From a virus, in the IMG/VR virus record IMGVR_UViG_3300047443_000090, positions 1 through 64,000 of that record: 64,000 nt of DNA; one strand, 5' to 3'. The notes under the pieces were generated by a model, which ran no database searches, was not told where the DNA came from, and worked only from the letters and a program-made list of their open reading frames with translations. Positions within the stretch are counted from its first letter, which is position 1; each line of letters begins with the position of its first letter. Below, one piece after another: positions 23,130 to 30,028 of this stretch. The position numbers were made by a program, and so were the translations under genes.

Positions 23130-23477
23130 TTACTCGCGCTCTGCGATAGATTGCGCTGTGATCTGCCACCAAGACCATGCCAGATGCGCCTGCATCAGTT
23201 TGTAGTTGCCGGACTGGTCGCGCTCGATGGCTTTCGGGCTTGCGCCGTTGTCGGAGTATTTCGCCTCAAAGAATGGTCGTTCGGCCTCGGCGTCGAAATC
23301 GCGCGCGGCGCGGGCGGCGCGCAGCTCGCGCCCCTGCTTTTCGGCGGCGGCCATCTGCGCGGCGGCGAGCGCAGCCGCATATCCATTGGGGGCTTCGGTG
23401 TTGAGCGTCGCGGCTAAGGCGATCAGCTTGTCCAGCTCCGACGCTTCGATGGCGGGCGGTTGGGTCTTGTTGGTCAT
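23130..23477 (-). CDS. 115-aa accessory protein
   Basis: Begins MTNKTQPPAIEASELDKLIA, sharing the NKTQPPA-start with the next gene (MNKTQPPATEP). This suggests that the two N-termini are related by duplication. Rest is Ala-rich and helical, with a Trp-rich end (HLAWSWWQITAQS). Confidence 0.72.
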   Translation of the reverse strand: MTNKTQPPAIEASELDKLIALAATLNTEAPNGYAAALAAAQMAAAEKQGRELRAARAARDFDAEAERPFFEAKYSDNGASPKAIERDQSGNYKLMQAHLAWSWWQITAQSIAERE

Positions 23478-23486
23478 GGCGTTCCT

Positions 23487-23987
23487 TCAGGCGGTGGCGG
23501 TGGCTTCAACGGGCATGAATATTTCATGCACGCGCGGCGATTCCAGAAAAGTCGATTTGACGACGGCGCGCAGTCCCTTGCCCATCGTCCCGAATAGGCC
23601 GTAGGATTTCCAGTTGCACGCCTTGCCGTCGCGGACGGTGCCCGTATCGCACTCGTAGGGGTCGGTAGAGTGGCCTTCGCAGGATGGGCAAACGTACTTG
23701 CCGGAAGGGAAGGCAGACTTGAACGCATTGGGCGACTCGAACACGCGCACGTCGCCCAGCTTCGGGAAGTTGGCCTCTTGGTAGAAGTTGATGGCGCTGT
23801 AGTCGCGGCGGCTCTCGATGGCGGCCAGCACGGCATCCGGGGTCATATCCAGCGCGGCAGCGTATTCAGGCAGCACCCGGTCGAGCAGGGCTTGCACCCG
23901 GTTGACGCGCTGCTGGCCTTCCTTGCCCGGCCAGCTATCGGCGCATTCCTTGGCGATCTTGTTGATGATTTCTACGGTAGTTGGCAT
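23487..23987 (-). CDS. 166-aa protein with zinc-finger-like centre
   Basis: Start at 23987. Helical N-terminus (IINKIAKECADSWPG..., VNRVQALLDRVLPEYAAALDMTPDAVLAAIESR), then YVCPSCEGHSTDPYECDTGTVRDGKACNW with four cysteines in a zinc-ribbon pattern. Function unknown. An inverted repeat lies upstream at 24028-24057. Confidence 0.75.
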   Translation of the reverse strand: MPTTVEIINKIAKECADSWPGKEGQQRVNRVQALLDRVLPEYAAALDMTPDAVLAAIESRRDYSAINFYQEANFPKLGDVRVFESPNAFKSAFPSGKYVCPSCEGHSTDPYECDTGTVRDGKACNWKSYGLFGTMGKGLRAVVKSTFLESPRVHEIFMPVEATATA

Positions 23988-24027
23988 GTTGATGTGTCCG
24001 AAATGGGTGTGCGAATAATACATGTAT

Positions 24028-24057
24028 GTACGAAATTAATAAAGCCTAGTTTCGTAC
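24028..24057. promoter_or_regulatory. Inverted repeat GTACGAAA/TTTCGTAC
   Basis: Two perfect 8-base arms separated by 14 bp, about two helical turns centre to centre, in an AT-rich gap before the 23987 start. Probable operator for a dimeric regulator; the regulator is unknown. Confidence 0.5.
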
Positions 24058-24094
24058 CTCTTTTACTGTGGTGTACGGCGGTGGTCGATTCCGG

Positions 24095-24286
24095 TCAGTC
24101 GGCAGCGGCGGGGACGTTGTGTGCGGGTATGAATTCCATGCCGTTGAACTGCCTCAACTTGATGACCTTCCCGCATTGGTCGCATATGGTGTGGCCGTCC
24201 TTCTCGCTGACGCTGTAGAAATCGCGTCCGACGATGCGATAGCCGCTTGCCTCGCACCTGTTTGGGTTCCTGCGTTTGGCTTTCAT
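24095..24286 (-). CDS. 63-aa zinc-finger-like protein
   Basis: Contains ...ICDQCGKVIKLRQFNGMEFIPAHNV and an earlier Cys (PNRCEASG), giving a C...CxxC...H arrangement typical of tiny phage zinc ribbons. Basic N-terminus MKAKRRNPNR. Function unknown. Confidence 0.72.
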   Translation of the reverse strand: MKAKRRNPNRCEASGYRIVGRDFYSVSEKDGHTICDQCGKVIKLRQFNGMEFIPAHNVPAAAD

Positions 24287-24299
24287 GGTTCGATCCCGA

Positions 24300-24635
24300 T
24301 CAGAGAGGTTCGCCCGCTTCGTTGAAGTAGGGGCCGTCCGGGCCGCGCTCCATCGACTCGGTATCGGCCCGCGTCCAGCGCCCGCTGTCGAAATCCTCGC
24401 GGTCGGATTGCTCGCTGTCCCACTTGATCGGCTGGCCGTTGTAGAACCATTCCGCGCCGAGGTCGGAGGCGTCGCAATGGGATTCCTTGCCGTCCGCGTC
24501 CTTCATATGCACGCAGCCGGTGAACTCCGGATCAGGAAACTCCAGCTCGGTGACGGTGAGGGTGACGCCGTTCAAGGTAACTTCATCGCCTGCGGTAATG
24601 CCGGTGCCGTCGTCGGTGCGGATCAGGTTAATCAT
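24300..24635 (-). CDS. 111-aa acidic protein
   Basis: Start at 24635, after the ribosome site GGAGAACCAC. The first half is beta-rich (LIRTDDGTGITAGDEVTLNGVTLTVTELEF), possibly an SH3-like barrel; the second half is acidic. Function unknown. The longer frame to 24815 is a shadow. Confidence 0.72.
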   Translation of the reverse strand: MINLIRTDDGTGITAGDEVTLNGVTLTVTELEFPDPEFTGCVHMKDADGKESHCDASDLGAEWFYNGQPIKWDSEQSDREDFDSGRWTRADTESMERGPDGPYFNEAGEPL

Positions 24636-24664
24636 GTGGTTCTCCGGGTAGTTGGTGGTTGAGG

Positions 24665-25033
24665 TTATTCGTCTGCGAGGCGGGCTTTGAAGTACACCGG
24701 GCCTTCGGAGCTGGTGAACATGCAATCCCTGTCCATATCGCGGCGCGCTTGCTTGATCGCGTCGGCCTTGCCGGTAGCGCTTACTTCGTGGTCGAAGCCG
24801 TCTTTCTCGTCCCATGCCGGGTACTTCTTCCGCACATGGACGATGTACTTGCGCAGCTCCGGGGCGGCCTTGCTCGGCGCGACTGGCGCGGGCGCGGCGG
24901 GCGGCTGGCGCAGGCCAAGTGCCACTTCTACGGCCTCAAGCGTGCCTTCGACAGCCGGGGCACCGTAGCCGTTGACGAAAGCGTAGTAGACGATTTGCCC
25001 CTCGCGCATCAGTTGACCAATTCGAGCATCCAT
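24665..25033 (-). CDS. 122-aa accessory protein, first gene after promoter copy B
   Basis: Starts MDARIGQLMREGQIVYYAFV after AGGAGG-like GGAGGAAACACG. The C-terminal 65 residues (LRKYIVHVRKKYPAWDEKDGFDHEVSATGKADAIKQARRDM) look like a small alpha/beta domain found in several phage accessory proteins. A Pro/Ala linker separates two halves. Confidence 0.75.
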   Translation of the reverse strand: MDARIGQLMREGQIVYYAFVNGYGAPAVEGTLEAVEVALGLRQPPAAPAPVAPSKAAPELRKYIVHVRKKYPAWDEKDGFDHEVSATGKADAIKQARRDMDRDCMFTSSEGPVYFKARLADE

Positions 25034-25080
25034 CGTGTTTCCTCCGTACCGCCGCGCCCAGTGCGCCGCCCATAACCGCT

Positions 25081-25109
25081 ACTGTATGCGCTCACGAAAT
25101 AAGAGTCAA
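25081..25109 (-). promoter_or_regulatory. Repeated promoter, copy B
   Basis: Minus strand TTGACT, 17 bp, TACAGT with invariant GTGAGCGCATACA. Preceded (upstream) by the terminator 25131-25154, giving a terminator-promoter cassette also seen at 59561-59635. Confidence 0.8.
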
Positions 25110-25130
25110 GCGGTTTATGCAGCAGGCAAT

Positions 25131-25154
25131 AAAAAAGCCCGGCGAACCGGGCTT
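25131..25154 (-). terminator. Rho-independent terminator
   Basis: Minus strand AAGCCCGG, TTCG loop, CCGGGCTT, then T6. Ends the unit 27138-25175 just before promoter copy B. Confidence 0.9.
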
Positions 25155-25174
25155 GCTGCGATGGGGAGGGGCGT

Positions 25175-25426
25175 TCAGCGGATCACGAATACCGGCACGC
25201 CGCCGCGCGCACCAATCTTGCACAGGCCGTAGCCCCGGTCGAAGTCGGCCTTCGCGACCTTGCTCGGCGCGACAGCTTCGGTGAGCTGGAGATAGCCCGG
25301 CTCGCAATTGTTGTTTGTCGCAGGGATGGCGACAAGCGTGTGGTGGTCGATGCCGTCAGCGACCGCCTGCTGAAGCAAGCCGATAAGCGCGCTGATGCTC
25401 AAGTGGGTGGGGCGGGCGGCCTTCAT
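25175..25426 (-). CDS. 83-aa accessory protein
   Basis: Start at 25426 (ATGA overlap with the gene before). Alpha/beta pattern: LSISALIGLLQQAVADGIDHHTLVAIP..., ending GVPVFVIR. Last gene of its unit, directly before a strong terminator. Function unknown. Confidence 0.72.
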   Translation of the reverse strand: MKAARPTHLSISALIGLLQQAVADGIDHHTLVAIPATNNNCEPGYLQLTEAVAPSKVAKADFDRGYGLCKIGARGGVPVFVIR

Positions 25427-25740
25427 GCCGCCTCCTGCGGCACGGCAGGGAGTTGGCGCAGCAGGGCGCTCCATGCGCTGTGCTCGCCAAAAAGCGGCTT
25501 GCGTTCATCGTCGGTCGATGCCTTCTCAAGCGCCGCGTCCAGCGCGTGCTTGCGGCCCAGTGCGAAGCCGTGCAGGAAGATTGCATCATCGCGCGGTACT
25601 TCGATATTGACGGCCCCGGCCTTGTCTGCGCGCCCGGCTGCTGTCTCGGCTTCGACCTTGGCATGGGTGCCGCCATCGTGGAGGTAGGTGGCAAGCAGGG
25701 ATGCCATTTTCTTGCTGATCTTCAGGGCGGTGGTGCTCAT
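25423..25740 (-). CDS. 105-aa accessory protein
   Basis: Begins MSTTALKISKKMASLLATYL; mixed helical protein with a DDERKPLFGEHSAWSALLRQL end. Overlaps neighbours on both sides by ATGA. Function unknown. Confidence 0.72.
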   Translation of the reverse strand: MSTTALKISKKMASLLATYLHDGGTHAKVEAETAAGRADKAGAVNIEVPRDDAIFLHGFALGRKHALDAALEKASTDDERKPLFGEHSAWSALLRQLPAVPQEAA

Positions 25741-26147
25741 GGTGTTTCCTTGGTGGTGGTGGATGGCTCGGCGGCGGCCAGCGCCGCCTTGATGGCGTCC
25801 CGCTCCGCGATCAGCCCCTTGTAAACCGGGCTGTCCTCGTAAATCTTTAGGCCGGGGCCGGATAGTACAGCCATCTTAGCGTGCAGCGGCAGCAAGTCTT
25901 TCTCAATGGCGCTCAGGGCGCGCTTGGCGGCCCGTACAAGCCCCGCCTGTGCGTTGCAGGCCGCAATGATCGCGTCGGCTGCGGCGATGCCCTTGGCGCA
26001 GTTCTGGCTGGCTCGCGCCTCGTCAACGGTGGTGTTCAGATTGATCCCGAATACGGCGACAAGCGAATTGCCCTCGGCGTCGGTGATGAAATTTGCGTTG
26101 TAGCCGTTCGCCATGCCGAGTTGCAGGGGGAGTTTCAAAGCGGTCAT
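25737..26147 (-). CDS. 136-aa accessory protein
   Basis: N-terminal beta hairpins (NANFITDAEGNSLVAVFGINLNTT) followed by helices (GIAAADAIIAACNAQAGLVRAAKRALSAIEKDL) and a PVYKGLIAERDAIKAAL end typical of small phage coiled-coil modules. Function unknown. Confidence 0.75.
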   Translation of the reverse strand: MTALKLPLQLGMANGYNANFITDAEGNSLVAVFGINLNTTVDEARASQNCAKGIAAADAIIAACNAQAGLVRAAKRALSAIEKDLLPLHAKMAVLSGPGLKIYEDSPVYKGLIAERDAIKAALAAAEPSTTTKETP

Positions 26148-26158
26148 AGTGTCTAAGG

Positions 26159-26296
26159 TTAGTTGGTGTAGGTGCCAGCGATCAGGCGGGCGGCGTAATG
26201 GTAAATGTGCTGGTCAATGACAGGTTGGCCGTACTGGGCGGCGAGGGCGGGGCGGCGCTCGCAGCACTTCTGCAACAGGATGGCGGTGATGCTCAT
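26159..26296 (-). CDS. 45-aa microprotein
   Basis: ATG 26296 with an AAAGGAAC ribosome site; begins MSITAILLQKCCERRPALAA. Fills the gap between its neighbours exactly, so it is likely translated. Function unknown. Confidence 0.6.
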   Translation of the reverse strand: MSITAILLQKCCERRPALAAQYGQPVIDQHIYHYAARLIAGTYTN

Positions 26297-26325
26297 GTGA
26301 CTGTTCCTTTCGTGAGGTTGAAGTC

Positions 26326-27138
26326 TTACCACTTATACCCAAGGCGCTCGAAGAAGTCGCGCACTTCCTTGTGCGTGTCGAATTCGGAGGTGCAGCACAG
26401 GGAGCGTATCGCGAGGTCGGCCAGTTCCTCGGTTACTTCCGGCGTGCGCGGCTCGGCCAGCTCGGCGCGGCGGCCAGTCTCCATGAAGGTGTCAACCGCG
26501 TTGACCTCGGCACCGGCAATGGCATCCGTCAGGCGGATATCGTCGTCGTGCTCGGCGGCGGTGCGGTACATCGCCAGTTCCTGCACCTTCGTGCGCGGCT
26601 TCGGGTTGAGCACTTCCTTAGTGATTTCGTCCATGCGCGCGGCGATCATTATGCGGTCAATGTGCTGGTCGATCAGCGCGGCCTCCGCGCGCTGCGCCGA
26701 ATAGACATTGGTGCGCTTGGCGGCGGCGGCTTCAATCGCGATGCCGACGCACAGCAAGCCCTTGAGCATCATTTGCTCGCCCGGCAGGCCGCGCCACTGG
26801 TCGATGATGGCCTGCGTGCGTTCGGTGACGGTCAGCAAAGGGCCGGTGGTGGCAGCGGTGGAAAACTTCATATTTGGGGTGGCGGTGGAGAGCTTCATAT
26901 TAGATTCCATAGTGGGTATGCGGCGTACTGGCTCGGCCATGCGCTCGCGGTGGGCCTCGATGTCGGCCATGCTGATGTCGCTCTTGTCGGACAGCTTGTA
27001 CGCGCCGGTCGCCAGCATTTCGGACAGCCATTCCTTCGCCTCGAATTCCTCGCCGTTGACGCTGAATTCCTTGGCGCGCTCCGCGCCGATGTAGCCCTTG
27101 TAGCCGTACAGGGTGTGAATGACCTTGATCGTTTTCAT
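26326..27138 (-). CDS. 270-aa accessory protein, first gene after promoter copy C
   Basis: Two parts: residues 1-75 (VIHTLYGYKGYIGAERAKEFSVNGEEFEAKEWLSEML), an alpha/beta domain; and a mainly helical C-terminal part with IDQWRGLPGEQMMLKGLLCVGIAIEAAAAKR. A near-duplicated MKLSTATPNMKFSTAAT lies between them (residues 81-97). No family recognised. Confidence 0.75.
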   Translation of the reverse strand: MKTIKVIHTLYGYKGYIGAERAKEFSVNGEEFEAKEWLSEMLATGAYKLSDKSDISMADIEAHRERMAEPVRRIPTMESNMKLSTATPNMKFSTAATTGPLLTVTERTQAIIDQWRGLPGEQMMLKGLLCVGIAIEAAAAKRTNVYSAQRAEAALIDQHIDRIMIAARMDEITKEVLNPKPRTKVQELAMYRTAAEHDDDIRLTDAIAGAEVNAVDTFMETGRRAELAEPRTPEVTEELADLAIRSLCCTSEFDTHKEVRDFFERLGYKW

Positions 27139-27187
27139 GTGGTGCCTTATGTGTGCTGGCCGCGCCCACGCGCCGCCCTTGTTCGAT

Positions 27188-27216
27188 ACTGTATGCGCTC
27201 ACGTTTACGGCGTCAA
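27188..27216 (-). promoter_or_regulatory. Repeated promoter, copy C
   Basis: Minus strand TTGACG, 17 bp, TACAGT; same GTGAGCGCATACA block. Reads into the 26326-27138 gene. Its leader keeps the GGGCGGCGC element of copies A and B. Confidence 0.8.
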
Positions 27217-27491
27217 GAGTTATTTGCGTGGGCCGCTAGGAAAACTGCGCGCGCTCCCGCGCAGGCCCGGCTTTACAGTTCTACCCAGTCAACGGCGGGA
27301 TTCCATTGATACCGGGCGCGAAGCCGGTCAGAGCGTGTTGCGGTGGTGCTGTTCACTGCGGCAAGCGCTGGTCGGTAGGACGGATTCGCGCAACACCCAA
27401 ATTCGTTTTATGATTATGCGAAGTTAAAAAGTCTTTTAAAATCAAACACTTACTTCGCATAATCTTTCTTATGTCAAATTGATAAGATTGC
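27217..27491. other. Divergent intergenic region before the rightward cassette
   Basis: 275 bp with no convincing gene. The left part is GC-rich; the right part (27395-27485) is very AT-rich and contains the 13-bp inverted repeat described separately. A 71-aa minus-strand frame here is a shadow. Confidence 0.55.
27412..27464. promoter_or_regulatory. Perfect 13-bp inverted repeat with CATAAT boxes
   Basis: GATTATGCGAAGT (27412-27424) and ACTTCGCATAATC (27452-27464) with a 27-bp AT-rich spacer. Each arm ends in a -10-like CATAAT/ATTATG. It may be an operator or a paired promoter for the rightward cassette at 27492-28041. Confidence 0.55.
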
Positions 27492-27650
27492 ATGATAAGT
27501 AACAGTAAACCCAAGGTGCGCCAGCGGGGCTTTGTCCTCATCAGCAATGCCTCGATCTGCGCTGCCATCGTCGTGGTGGCCGCTCTCGGCTGGGGCGTGG
27601 TTGAGTTGGCTCGCTGGGCGCTGTCCCATGTTCACCTGTCAATTGCTTGA
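27492..27650 (+). CDS. 52-aa single-TM membrane protein
   Basis: Positive N-terminus (MISNSKPKVRQRGF), then a TM helix (LISNASICAAIVVVAALGWGVVELA). Encoded against the direction of all surrounding genes. Likely inner-membrane protein; superinfection-exclusion or host-modifying role is possible by analogy with morons, not shown. Confidence 0.55.
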   Translation: MISNSKPKVRQRGFVLISNASICAAIVVVAALGWGVVELARWALSHVHLSIA

Positions 27651-27690
27651 CCCAGTTTTTTAACGTAGTGCAAACCAAAGGAGTGAGAGT

Positions 27691-28041
27691 ATGAAAGGTA
27701 TGAAACGCAGCATGTTCGCCGTCATGGCTATGGCCGCGATTGCATTCAGTGCAACCGCCGCGATGGCCGCGCCCGAAGCGCCCAGCATTCATAAAGCCAG
27801 CACCTACAAAGCCGCCCAGCCGGTCGCCGTGGTCGCTGTCGAAGCTGTCGCCGTCGATGTCGCCCGCGTGGCCGTATCGCCCGCTGGCCGCGCGCTGGTC
27901 GCAGTTCCCGCCCCGGTGCCGCTGATGCTGGCCCAGCCGGGCGGCGGCGAGCTGGTGATGGTATCGACCTCCCTGACCAAGTACGGCTCCCGCGCGGAAC
28001 TGGAGGCAGAGCACAGTTGGGGCCATAGTCAAAGCACCTAA
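27691..28041 (+). CDS. Exported protein (moron candidate)
   Basis: 116 aa with a clear signal peptide: MKGMKRSMF, hydrophobic AVMAMAAIAFSATAA, cleavage probably after AMA at residue 26. The mature part is rich in Val, Ala and Pro and repeats VAVVAVEAVAVDVARVAV; it may be periplasmic or surface-located. AAAGGAG ribosome site. Together with the 52-aa protein it forms a small rightward unit ending at the terminator 28081-28113: a lysogenic-conversion-like cassette. Confidence 0.75.
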   Translation: MKGMKRSMFAVMAMAAIAFSATAAMAAPEAPSIHKASTYKAAQPVAVVAVEAVAVDVARVAVSPAGRALVAVPAPVPLMLAQPGGGELVMVSTSLTKYGSRAELEAEHSWGHSQST

Positions 28042-28080
28042 ATCCTGGCGGTCGCCGTTATCTGAGAATGCGGCACCAAG

Positions 28081-28113
28081 AAAAAGCCCCGGTCTTTCGA
28101 GTCGGGGCTTTTT
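28081..28113. terminator. Bidirectional terminator
   Basis: Perfect 11-bp stem AAAAAGCCCCG/CGGGGCTTTTT around an 11-base loop, with T-runs available on both strands. It closes the rightward cassette and the leftward genes from 28506. Confidence 0.9.
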
Positions 28114-28128
28114 CCATTGTGGCGGGCG

Positions 28129-28506
28129 CTAGAACAGGCTGGCTTGAACTGGAGCGGCGGGTGGCAATGGCGATGGGGCTTGCGGAGCTGGCGCAGGCGG
28201 CGCTTTCTCTGCTGCCGGGCGGGATAGGTTGCGTTCATGGATCGCGCGCAGCCGTAGCGCGTTCTGGCGCGTCCAGCTATCGCGCGGAAGGTGCGCCCCG
28301 GTCGATCCGTCCCAGTCAGCGAACACAGCGTCAAGGAACCCGATGCTGCCGGGGTGCTGGCGTTGCAGCTCCACCAGTTCATCGGCCCAGCGCTGCCATG
28401 TGTGGTCGTCAATGATAGGGTCGTCCAGCTCGTAGTACAGGTACGAGTGGACGAGAATTTGCGTGCGCCGCTGCCGGATGCGTTCAGCGGGTGTCTGAGG
28501 CGTCAT
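28129..28506 (-). CDS. Protein with NAD-ligase domain Ia-like N-terminus
   Basis: 125 aa from ATG 28506. RIRQRRTQILVHSYLYYELDDPIIDDHTWQRWADELVELQRQHP strongly resembles the Ia domain of LigA, which binds NMN (HSYxYYxLDxPxIxDxxxD). The adenylation domain is missing. Such stand-alone domains occur in phage genomes; they may bind NAD or NMN. The Pro/Ala-rich tail ends QASLF, a possible sliding-clamp motif (QxxLF). ATGA overlap with the gene before it. Confidence 0.68.
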   Translation of the reverse strand: MTPQTPAERIRQRRTQILVHSYLYYELDDPIIDDHTWQRWADELVELQRQHPGSIGFLDAVFADWDGSTGAHLPRDSWTRQNALRLRAIHERNLSRPAAEKAPPAPAPQAPSPLPPAAPVQASLF

Positions 28507-28970
28507 TGGTGCCTTGCCTTCCCGCTTGCCAGCCCACCTGTTTGGGCAATCGACTGCATATGGCATTTCCGGCACCACAGCTCGGCGTCCTGATCGTCCG
28601 AATGAGGCATGTTGTGCTCATCAAAGTACATTTTTAGACCCTTGATGGCCCAAGGGCCATGCGTTACCCCGCATTTTGTGCATTCAGAGCGGGCGGCGAT
28701 TCGTTTCACGGCGGTCTTGTACGATGCAAACGAGGGCAGATTAGGTGTCGCGCTTCTGCGTCGAATTGATGAGCATTGCTTGCTGCATGTTTTGATTCTA
28801 TCGGCTTTGCTCGGCGTCTGCTCCATCGGTTTATCGCACGTTACGCACGCAGAAATGATCCGAACCTTGCTTCCTTCCGCTCGGCAGCCCATCCCGCAGT
28901 AGTTCACCGCAACTCTTTTTGCGTGCGAAGGAGCGCGGCGAAAACTATTCCCGCAAACCGGGCAGGACAT
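28503..28970 (-). CDS. HNH-like zinc-finger protein
   Basis: Start chosen at 28970, after a perfect GGAGGG; an alternative start at 29042 also has GAGGG and would add 24 residues. Several Cys pairs: MSCPVCGNSF, NYCGMGCRAEG, SACVTCDK, TCSKQC and ECTKCGVTHG...YFDEHNMPHSDDQDAELWCRKCHMQ. The last block looks like an HNH treble clef (DEHN as HNH core, CxxC zinc site). It could be a homing-type or DNA-processing nuclease. Three extra zinc modules before it may bind nucleic acid. Confidence 0.7.
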   Translation of the reverse strand: MSCPVCGNSFRRAPSHAKRVAVNYCGMGCRAEGSKVRIISACVTCDKPMEQTPSKADRIKTCSKQCSSIRRRSATPNLPSFASYKTAVKRIAARSECTKCGVTHGPWAIKGLKMYFDEHNMPHSDDQDAELWCRKCHMQSIAQTGGLASGKARHQ

Positions 28971-29065
28971 AAGAATCCCTCCGCATCCAGAGCCAAGAGC
29001 GCCGACACCGATGTCTCTCGGAGATTTGTTATAGACCAGCATTACGCTTCCCTCTAATTTTTGTT

Positions 29066-29269
29066 CTAGTCAATGAATGACCCGCTTGGGTTACTGCGCC
29101 GGTTCGCCTCCCCGGCGAATGTCTTGGGGCAGAAATCAACTTCGTGCGTGGTGCTGCCGCAGTAGGTGCAGCGCAGGCTTGTGCGCGCCGCGCTGCCGCC
29201 GTAGGTGCTCGGGCACAGCGCGACGGGATGCGAGCCGCCGCAGTAGGAGCAATAGGCGGTCAGCGGCAT
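29066..29269 (-). CDS. 67-aa double zinc-knuckle protein
   Basis: Two CCHC knuckles, C-x2-C-x4-H-x4-C: YCSYCGGSHPVALCP and RCTYCGSTTHEVDFCP. Zinc knuckles bind single-stranded nucleic acid. Small size and doublet recall retroviral nucleocapsid-type modules; in phages the role is unknown. Confidence 0.82.
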   Translation of the reverse strand: MPLTAYCSYCGGSHPVALCPSTYGGSAARTSLRCTYCGSTTHEVDFCPKTFAGEANRRSNPSGSFID

Positions 29270-29775
29270 GGTGCCAGGATCGGGTCGGATGGGTCCACAC
29301 CGTTCGCCTCGGCCATCGCACGGTAGGATTCATGCAGCTCGTGGCCGCCGTCGCTGATGGCGTCGAAGTCCATTTCGCCCTTGATGTACTTCATGCGGAC
29401 GGTCATGTTGTGATCCGCGCCGCGCATCAGGAACCCGGCACAGGTGGCCGGTTTCTTGGTGCCCGATTCGTGGCATGAAAACATTTTATCCGCCCGGTCG
29501 TAGGCGGTGCCCGCAGTCTCGCGGAATGCCCCTGCCGGGAAGGTGCCGGTCTGGTCTACGCGCCACGGACAGCCGCCGCACGGCTCGCGCCGATACTGGC
29601 CGCCGCCGCCAATAACCGATACAACCCGATGGTTCTCGTCTACCGGGCGAACGTCGGTGATGCGGGTCGGCTTACGCGCGGGCCGCATGATTTCAGGCGG
29701 AACCGTCATGCACCCTTTGATCGCCTCGATAGCGGCCTGCTGGTAGTCGCGCAGCTTCGGCAGGTTCTTAGCCAT
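29260..29775 (-). CDS. DUF6283-family cysteine-rich protein
   Basis: 171 aa. PCGGCPWRVDQTGTFPAGAF...KMFSCHESGTKKPATCAGFLMRG matches the DUF6283 pattern: a CxxCPW, a later FxCH and a final CAGF. These Cys/His residues probably form a metal or iron-sulfur site. The N-terminal 60 residues have the basic stretch RPARKPTRITDVRPV. Common in phage accessory blocks; function unknown. Confidence 0.8.
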   Translation of the reverse strand: MAKNLPKLRDYQQAAIEAIKGCMTVPPEIMRPARKPTRITDVRPVDENHRVVSVIGGGGQYRREPCGGCPWRVDQTGTFPAGAFRETAGTAYDRADKMFSCHESGTKKPATCAGFLMRGADHNMTVRMKYIKGEMDFDAISDGGHELHESYRAMAEANGVDPSDPILAPCR

Positions 29776-30028
29776 GTGTGGGCACCTTCAGCGAGAGCGG
29801 GTCGATGAACTGGATCATGGTAGCGTGCGGGGAAATCACGGTGCCATCGGCCAGCTCGACAATCGCAACCGGGTGCAGGCCGGGGCCATTATCGAATTCC
29901 TCGTAGTCGGTGCCGAAGCTGTGGAACCATGCGCGCTCGTGCAGCAGTTCACGAACCCATTTGGGGCTGTCCGGGTATTTGCGCATCGTGTAGACGCGCA
30001 CTGGGCGCGTGGTGGCGGTGTTACTCAT
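29768..30028 (-). CDS. 86-aa accessory protein
   Basis: Alpha/beta pattern (RVYTMRKYPDSPKWVRELLHERAWFHSFGTDYEEF, VAIVELADGTVISPHATMIQFI). C-terminal strand resembles small phage domains following DUF6283 genes. Overlaps the next gene by 8 nt. Function unknown. Confidence 0.72.
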   Translation of the reverse strand: MSNTATTRPVRVYTMRKYPDSPKWVRELLHERAWFHSFGTDYEEFDNGPGLHPVAIVELADGTVISPHATMIQFIDPLSLKVPTHG

